DNA from: Punica granatum
Taxonomy: Eukaryota > Streptophyta > Magnoliopsida > Myrtales > Lythraceae
Length of the DNA: 64,000 nt
NCBI RefSeq assembly: GCF_007655135.1
Contig: NC_045127.1
Coordinates: 18,580,199 to 18,644,198 of the forward strand
Direction of reading: 5' to 3'
Part shown: positions 56,672 through 64,000 of the stretch, in pieces
How the letters are laid out: each line of letters starts with the position of its first letter
Numbering within the stretch: position 1 is the stretch's first letter
The notes under the pieces: generated by a model
What the model was told of the DNA's origin: nothing
Database searches by the model: none
Seen by the model: only the letters and a program-made list of their open reading frames with translations
Made by a program: the position numbers and the translations under genes

Positions 56672-59600
56672 TGTGCGCACCCGAATTTTATCTCGTCGGG
56701 GAATGCATGCGCGAAGCCTATGCAACGCGGCTCGGGAGTGTCCACCTTCCCAGGGATGCGCGACGGACGCACGTGGGAAGGAGTCGCCATTTACTGTTTA
56801 CGACCCGTAGGTCGAGGGCCGTTGAGTCGCCCGAGTCTAGGGGTACGGGGTACACCTAAATACTAAGACAATGGTCATATGGAACCGAAAATTCAGAATT
56901 CGGGGGATCTATTACATGTGGGCCTATATCCCGCACGCCCTTTCAGTACTCTAGTTTGCTAGGCTTGCCGTTTTTTTTATTTACCGCGTGATTTAGGGTT
57001 GCACTTGACTCGCCCGTTTTGACACCGTAAAGTCGATGAATTGATCAAGTTGGGCCAATAATCCGAAAGATGAGTAGGCTTGTGCGTCGAGGAATCGGTT
57101 CACTATCTTTGCGTTACAGTTCATCAAATCGTGATGGTCGATTCCCTGCGCGAACCGAGACCACGAGTATTCGAGCCTACTCATCTCTTGGTAACAATAG
57201 GCCGACTTGACCGGTTCGACACTCAGACCTCTCGCTCGCCGATCGGGGATCCTTACAAATGAATGAATAGATGTACAAATAAGATCCTCGCAATGTACAC
57301 TCGAATAATTACAAAGTATAACTAAATAAAGTAAATGGATCCCGATAGGTTTGCATTGGGCCAATATTCCGCTCCAGCTTACCGTGTGTTTTGAATGACC
57401 GATAAATAAATTAAGGCAACGCGGGCTCAAAGAACCGGGGGTCGAGTCCAATCGAACCGACTGCTTGCAAGAGAACCGATTAGTTCCCACTGTAACCGTT
57501 GAACCGATCGACACTCAGCCAAGATCACGCTGGGGTGATGCAATGGTGATCATGGCTTGCGAATCGTCGTGTGACCGAGGTGCTTGTTTGATGACGGTGT
57601 CATGCGTATCCCCGAGGTCTTTGATTTGTCGAGGACCGGTCTCGCGCCGAGGTGGCTGCTTCGCTGAGGATGTCCCGGTCGTGCGATGAGGGACTCGAGC
57701 TCTGGGGTAGAGCGCCTACGTATCCCGAGGGGTCAGAAATCAGAGTCCGCCGTAGTTCTTGCATTTGTTGTACCTGTGATCCTGACATCATCAGTAAGTC
57801 ATGGGATTACTAGTGATTTGTAAGCACAGGTAAAAGGAAGTATTTGCGACGCATGCTCTTCAGTTTCGGGTCGCTTGGGCGACCCATGGAGAGTTTTTGC
57901 TTTGGTGATGCGAATGGGGGTCCCGCTTTCGGAGGCCCCGATACGCGGCCTCTGGGGCTCCTGTTGGCCTTGCATGGGCATATCGAGACGTTTTCAAAGG
58001 TGCCCAAACGGCTCTATCGGTTGTTCGACAAGCCCGTGAATTTAGGACCCTTCTCATCAAGGTGCCATAGGGCGGCTGCATTTGTAACCCGCATGGGGAA
58101 TTTTTGTTCAAATTTGGTCAGACCTCAGTCTAGTCATTTCCAGAGTGTTATGACTAGACTCCCGGAAAGAAATGTCTAGGATTTTGGCTTTGTGGTAGCC
58201 GATTGAAGGGTGGCTGTGACCCATTTTGGAGTTGTGCAATGACAAAGGGAAAAGAGAAAGCTTGGGGAGCACGTTGCCCAAGGCTGAAAGGATACACGGG
58301 TTCACGCCTGCCGTGAGATGTACCCCCCCTTCTCTTCTGTCCTTCGGTTGGTGTTGGCTGTCTTGAACTGTTTGGATTGCGTGCTTGGTCACTCGCTGTG
58401 CTTGAAGAAGAATCCGCCTTAGACGGTTGAGTTCGGTAGGAGAGCCGATCGGGGATTATGTTAGAGTAGATAACCTGGTCATTTCCCTTGGGGATCCCTG
58501 GTTCGCGCAGTGTGCGAAGGCCCAGGATGACTGTTTTGTTTATCTCTCATTTTACTCTCCTTTTGCTACGGTCACCTGCCTCGGGGCCGTACCTCTCAAC
58601 CTAAAGGGGATGAACTCTCCTTTTGCCACGACCACCCGCCTCGGGATTTTCAGTCGTGCCTCTGTTTTTCCCTAACTTTTGCCTAGATCGCCCCGAGGGG
58701 TTTTCGACCTAGCAGGCTCGATTCTTTTACCTCTCGAGTTTGCAAGGGCGAAGGGTTCGAATAATTCGACCTCCGAGTGCGTTACGTTCTGCCTCCGTCA
58801 AGGAGTTGCGTCTGCTGCTCCCCTTTTTTGTCGGGGTTTGTTGATTTCTTATTTGAATTGGCGATGCCGAAGTTTTATATCTCGGCGGTACCTTGTTTTG
58901 TTCATTGGCGGGTTTTTCCCGCATCTTTTCTCTCTCTCTTCATTGGCGGGTTTTTCCCGCTTCTTTTCTCTCTGTTTTTTTTTTCTTGCAGCTGGGGTTT
59001 GTATCGTGTTCCCATGTGTTTGTTTTACTTTTCCCGACTTTTTCGTTGTTGCGGGTGCTTTGATGCGCTTTGCCTCGCGAAGACTTGGTGTTTGTTCTTC
59101 ATGCATTCGGAAGCCGAATTACGTGTTCTTCGTCATTGCAATCTTTACAAGTGATTTCCCCTGTTGTCTAGAGAAAGAAAATGCAAAATTGCCCTAGGGA
59201 GTGTGTGACCGAGGTTGTCTTGATGCTTGTTGTGGAAGATGCCCGTTCTTGATGCGGATGACTAGGAGCGTTCCAGTGTCGTTTGTTGGAGTGACCCACT
59301 ATGGCGACCTCAGGGAGAACTTTAACCAGGGATGCCCCAGCGTACGTCGCTTGGAAATGTTCATCGTGGCCGGATGATGTTCGAGGTGGTCTCGGTCTGA
59401 ATGATGAACGTGAATGCCCTAATCTTCATTGTTAATGTGACCTGTGGTGGGCGCCTTGTACAATCATCGTCCCCGATCGTGCTTGTGGCTCTAGCATTAA
59501 TTGTACGCTGGAGAGGTGTACTCTCGAAACCGATGGGAATGCTTGTTTGTCGATTGAGACGGTTGCGCTGAAGGTATGCAGCTCGTTCGAACGCTTTCGT

Positions 59601-59708
59601 CGTCGGCTTCATAGGGGGTACCTCCTTGTCGGGCCCTTCCCTGCTGAAGTATAGGAAGAAAGACCCGATAGGAGTTCTCGAGGAGGTGTGAAACCGAGCA
59701 TCGCTCTT
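56672..59708 (-). mobile_element. Element K: LTR end joined to LARD-like internal module
   Basis: The plus strand starts TGTGCGCACCCGAAT, a minus-strand Ogre-type LTR end, with block order as in H and LARD for about 860 bp. From about 57540 it instead matches the LARD internal region 16100-18240. So most of the LTR, the polypurine tract and any 3' array are missing, apparently by one deletion. The stem-loop at 56915-56936 has a mismatch. K is cut at 59708 by L; GCTCT (59704-59708) is the predicted target duplication. No gene is seen. Confidence 0.65.
58907..58960. other. Twin hairpins in K
   Basis: Two perfect GGCGGGTTTTTCCCGC copies (58907-58922 and 58945-58960) are spaced exactly as in LARD. 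Confidence 0.6.
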
Positions 59709-62700
59709 GTCAGCACCCAATTTTGGCTCACCTTTCCAAACAATGATATCAGCAATGATCCAAGCCACAACTTGAGTAGAATACAGAAAAACGACTTAAC
59801 AAAGCAGAAAATCACTATTCATCCTCAAGTCGGCAAAATCGAGCAAATGACACATGCATATGACAGAAGGACTCCAGGGGTCACCAAAGGGTAATAGAGT
59901 GACTAGAGAGCTCAGCAATATCCAAAATCGGCATTTTCAGTATATCACACGGACAGTTCTATTTTCCGATAGTTCGCTCGATCATCGGAAGATAGCCAAT
60001 ATTGGATTCCAAAAATCCACTCCAATGCCAAACAGATGAAAAGTGTCCCCAAAGGCATTTTGCAAATCATCTGCTCTATACAGAACAACTTTCTGTATAC
60101 AGACAACTTTTCAGTGGAAGTCCAAAAATACCGGTTTCTCGGAGAAAAGTTAATTCCAAATATCAGATGCGGCCATGCCCCTCAATCATACAGAGCACGA
60201 GCAGTGCTTCATATTGTCTTTTAGAAGCCATACAGACACTCTGAATGACTTCCGAACGACAAAACGGGCATACCCTTCTTCGGAAGAGCGTAACCGGAGA
60301 CTGGTCTGATGGAATTACGGCAAACGAAGTTCACACTACATTGCCCTGAAAACTCCAGCGGACATTCGCAATTGGGCAAAACAGACAGCAAAACCCTTCA
60401 CGGTTTCCCGAGTAACCTCCGAGGAGCACAAAAGGCCATTTTCAGTGAAGATCCATATCTGAAGGTCCTCTTTGGGGAAACTTGACGCCGGATGCTTACC
60501 TTACACAATGCTAGCCTTCTCAAGGCTCAATGTGGAATCGTCGGAATGAATCACACAACTCATCTAGACCCCTCGAGCAGTGCTTTAAGGGTCTCAGATG
60601 CACTTTTCATATCCTTAGAGGCCCAATCTCAGCAAACAGAGATCACAGTAATCTACGGATCGCCCAAGAAACTCAGAAAGTAATCTGAGAAATCCAGTTT
60701 CGGCCTCCTAGGACATCTCCGGCCCCATATTTGCATTTACCGGCTTAAGGGACAAGTGCCCACGTGGGATACAAATACAAGATATGTTGTCAGAAGTGGA
60801 TAACCTCGCTCTGAATGCATAAAAGGAGAAAAACCGGCTTCCGAGTCTCATACAGATATTTGGCAATTCCTCACGGAAAATGTCAATCTCGGACTCATTA
60901 AATCTGTTTCCTCGCGTATATCGATAATTCGACTTTCAATTCAAACCACGAACTTCGAATGCGCGATCAATCGAGACTCGAGCTTTTTCCCGATTTCTCC
61001 TCTTCGGTTGTGGGACCCACGGACTACCCAAGATGAGTCACCCCTTTGCTCTAGAAGCTTCCTCTTCTTCTTCAATGCAAGAAACCAACTTGCATTCTTA
61101 GCCAAAATATCCAAAGAGTTTGAAGACAACACTCCAACCCTTCTTCAATGCCATTTAATGCTTTGATCTCTTCTTCATTAATGCAAATGGAAGAGGATAG
61201 GGCTAGATATTTCCTTAAGCAAACCGTCCATCCTAAGCATGCCCAGTAATGATGCTTTGTTTCACTAATTGTGTCATTAGTTTTGCCTATAAATGGCCCA
61301 AAAGTGATTAAGATAATTACTTCTCCTCTTACACACTCTCTCCAACCTTTCTCCTTCAAGAAATCATCTCAAACTCCATAGCCAAGAACACTCAAGAACC
61401 AGAAAACTTCAGCACTTAGAAAGAAAAGAAAAGAGAACCGAAAAGATCCAAAGAGAGCCTTGAGTTCTTAAGTCGGAAGCCGATGTTCATCATCCCGACT
61501 TAAGCTCAAAAATTCTCAAACTTCATATCCCACTCATTTTGGACCCATGGAGTTCATTGGTGAAGTTGGTTTTTCCATTTGAAGTCTTTAAATTATTGTT
61601 TTAGGTCATTTAGAGCATTTCGGGTGAAGAATCGTCACTCTCGAGTGAATAGTGCAAGCCGTGCGCTAGCCAGCGCACTCGCGCACGTCCCGCGCGCCCC
61701 GCGTGCCTGCCCGCACGCACAGCCGTGCGCCCGCGCACCTGCCCGCGCGCCTGACGCCTCCCACGCGCCTCCCGTGCACTCCAGCCGCACGCCCCGTGCA
61801 CCTAGCTCCCCGAAAGTGCATGCCCTTGCAACCGAGCACTCTTTCAAGCGTTCAACCGAGTCACCCGACTCTCGAACACTTCCCCAACTCTTTCCTCGTA
61901 TCCCGAGGCTAGGTAAATCACTCTTGACTTAGAGGAGTTAGGGTTTTTTACATTTATTGCATGGCTATGGAGTATTATGATATTTTATGCATACTTAACT
62001 TGCAAGACTTAATTTTTATACACTTTTATGCTATGTTATGCATGTTTACCACTTTATAACTTGCTAGCATGTCGAAAAAAGGTTTGGATTGTCGTTTGGG
62101 AGATCATCCCGACCCGGAAATGGCAAGCAAGTTCACGACCAAGTCTCTAAATGGGATGGCCGAGACTTAAGTTGCTCTTTTCGGGTTAAGATTAGTCTCC
62201 TTAGCCCGATCCAAGTTAGTTTCCGAGTTTATTTTGTTGCTCTTGCATGCATGAAACCGGTATTATTTTATCGATTCCTTAAATAACATGTTTGTGAATG
62301 TTTGCATGTTTAAATGAGTTAATCAAATCATGGTAATACCGGCTTTTGTCAAAAACGTGTTATTCATCATGTTTGATGTTTGAGCATGCGAAAAATGATT
62401 AAACCAAGACAAGGAAATCATTTGTGATTTGAATCGAGCCACGAGAGTATTCGGCCGTCTTTGACTAGGTGAAGCCGAGGGCTTCTTGGCCTTTTTGGAT
62501 CAAGAATAATTTCCTTATTTCGAGTTTAATTCATTTCTCGGATTGTATGAAATTGTAATTTTGATATTTCCATGATTCCCATGTTAAAACATCGTTTAAA
62601 ACCCTTTTTAAAACAAACATGCATGGGTTTGTGTATCGAGGACTCATTCGGATCCATTCGGTTATAAGGGTATTGTTGGTTATTCAACCGAATTATCCTT

Positions 62701-64000
62701 GATCATTATGGATTCGTTTTGGTTGTCGAATCACGAATCGTTTTCACAATTAATGCATTCAGCAATAACCTTAAGCATTAATTCCACGAACGGGTTAATC
62801 GAGACGTTCACACGATTAATTCATTCAATTTAAACAACTTTGCACGAACTGGACATTAATCTGTAACTCGCGTCGACGAATTACAAAACGGTGTTAATGC
62901 CCTTTTCGAAACCCTCATACTTCAAATCCTTATGTGTTGTTCTCCTTTTCTAAAAACAAATTTTCAAATCAAGGGCAAGAACATCATTTTGTGATTTGCC
63001 GACATCCTAGCGCAGTTTAAGGTGTCAATTGGGTATTATGTATCAAAAATACAATTACCTGACTAATCATTTCATTCGACTTAACCAAATGCTAGAAAAT
63101 GGTTAGGCGGAACTCTAGGTTCCAAATCTAGAGTCAAAATACAAGTTTGGATCAATTCAGTGGTAATTCAGTGTCACAACACCGAATCACTGTAAAAGCA
63201 ATCCACACATGAGATTTGACTCTCTTTTTCAAGTTTCCAACAAAAGCCGAATGCTAAAACATTGGCACATGTTTGATTGTTTAGCATATGGCATTTGCTT
63301 GCAAAAACACCCCTAGGTTAAATAATCTATTAATTCACGTAAACACGACAATAACAAACACCTTGTCTGTTATTAACATGTTGCGTGTTATCTTTCCGCA
63401 CTTGTTTGCCATGCGGGTCGAGCCTGATCCTTAGGCCGAATAATATTAGGGTTCAACACCCTAATCATCGATCACAGGGTCCAACGCCCTAATCAACACT
63501 CACAGGGTCCAACGCCCTATTCAGTGAGAGCGTCCATTGAATTTCAGTTCTTCGGTCTTTTCCCTAAACTCACGGTGAGTTAGAGTGGAATAATAACCGA
63601 ACGCGAGTCGACGGGAATTCGGCCATTTGTAATTTGTATTTATTGTTTTCGAGAGCATTGTACGGACTTTTATTTTGTACTTTTTGTTCTGTAAGAATTC
63701 CAGTCGGTGAGCGAACGGTCCGAGAGTCGAATTAATCGAATCGGTTTAATGCTTGCCCAAAGGAAAGTAAGCCCAAGAACTCGCGGTTTTGGTTCACGCA
63801 GGATTCAACCTCCATGGTTAGATGAACTGTAACGCAAGATTGTGAACCAACTCCCCGACATAAGGGTTTAATTCTCTCTCGGCTTCTCAACCGACATCGT
63901 TTAGTTCACCGAATTTCCGTTGTCAAAACGTGCGAGCCGAGTGCAGCTTAATTCATGCGGTAAATCATAAAACATGTAAGCCTAGCAAACCAGAGTACCG
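59709..64000 (+). mobile_element. Family A LTR, copy L (right end outside window)
   Basis: This plus-strand copy has the complete start TGTCAGCACCCAATTTTGG. It runs through the TATA box (61288-61295), the CpG-rich block (61640-61850) and the 28-bp repeats (63448-63524) up to the window edge, about 300 bp short of the expected end. It is inserted in the internal module of K. Whether it is a solo LTR or the 5' LTR of an element cannot be seen. Confidence 0.85.
61288..61295 (+). promoter_or_regulatory. LTR TATA box of copy L
   Basis: TATAAATG in the context TTGCCTATAAATGGCCC is at the same position as in G and the LARD LTRs. Confidence 0.55.

Noticed and set aside
56335..57514. Frames of 151 and 173 codons on the minus strand and 123 on the plus strand
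   Set aside because: They overlap the K LTR start and low-copy DNA without motifs, and their reading frames are not kept in related LTRs.

Overview
This is a gene-poor, repeat-dense stretch of plant nuclear DNA, almost certainly a eudicot. The evidence is Ty3/Gypsy LTR retrotransposons of plant-specific lineages (Athila with a tRNA-Asp primer site, Ogre/Tat with tRNA-Arg primer sites, a chromovirus with a tRNA-iMet primer site), a fragment of a plant S-receptor kinase with spliceosomal introns, and a foldback MITE. No bacterial, organellar, tRNA or rRNA gene was seen. The species cannot be named from the sequence.

Most of the window is a set of retroelements nested inside each other. Names used here: H = autonomous-type Ogre/Tat element on the minus strand (5' LTR 39321-44335, primer site, ORF1 remnants 38733-36490, gag 36265-8977, rest beyond the left edge). 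H gag is split by two complete minus-strand elements. One is a young Athila (25965-35571, duplicated target GTAGG). The other is LARD, a 15.3-kb non-coding Ogre-like element with 4.6-4.9-kb LTRs (9856-25190, duplicated target GAAGA). To the left, H is interrupted by the end of a plus-strand Ogre LTR (F, 8282-8971). F is interrupted by a minus-strand LTR (R, 4437-8281), and R by a plus-strand LTR (G, 1-4436). G, R, the two LARD LTRs and L (59709-64000) are one giant-LTR family ('family A').

To the right, H sits in the 5' LTR of an older plus-strand, internally deleted Ogre element (E, 44336-about 48000). E keeps a primer site, leader, ORF1 scraps, an 18-bp tandem array, a polypurine tract and a 3' LTR start. 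Then come a truncated S-receptor-kinase pseudogene (48304-49183), unassigned low-copy DNA holding a decayed chromovirus (50802-55768), and a minus-strand Ogre-like derivative (K, 56672-59708) interrupted by L.

The only nearly intact coding capacity is the Athila gag-pol, one frame broken by a single TAG. LARD has no gag or pol but keeps LTRs, primer site, a leader shared with H and E, and a repeat-rich 3' region. That is the layout expected of a non-autonomous element mobilised by proteins of an Ogre relative such as H. Two small stem-loops in the LTRs of all these elements show compensatory changes and may be functional RNA structures.
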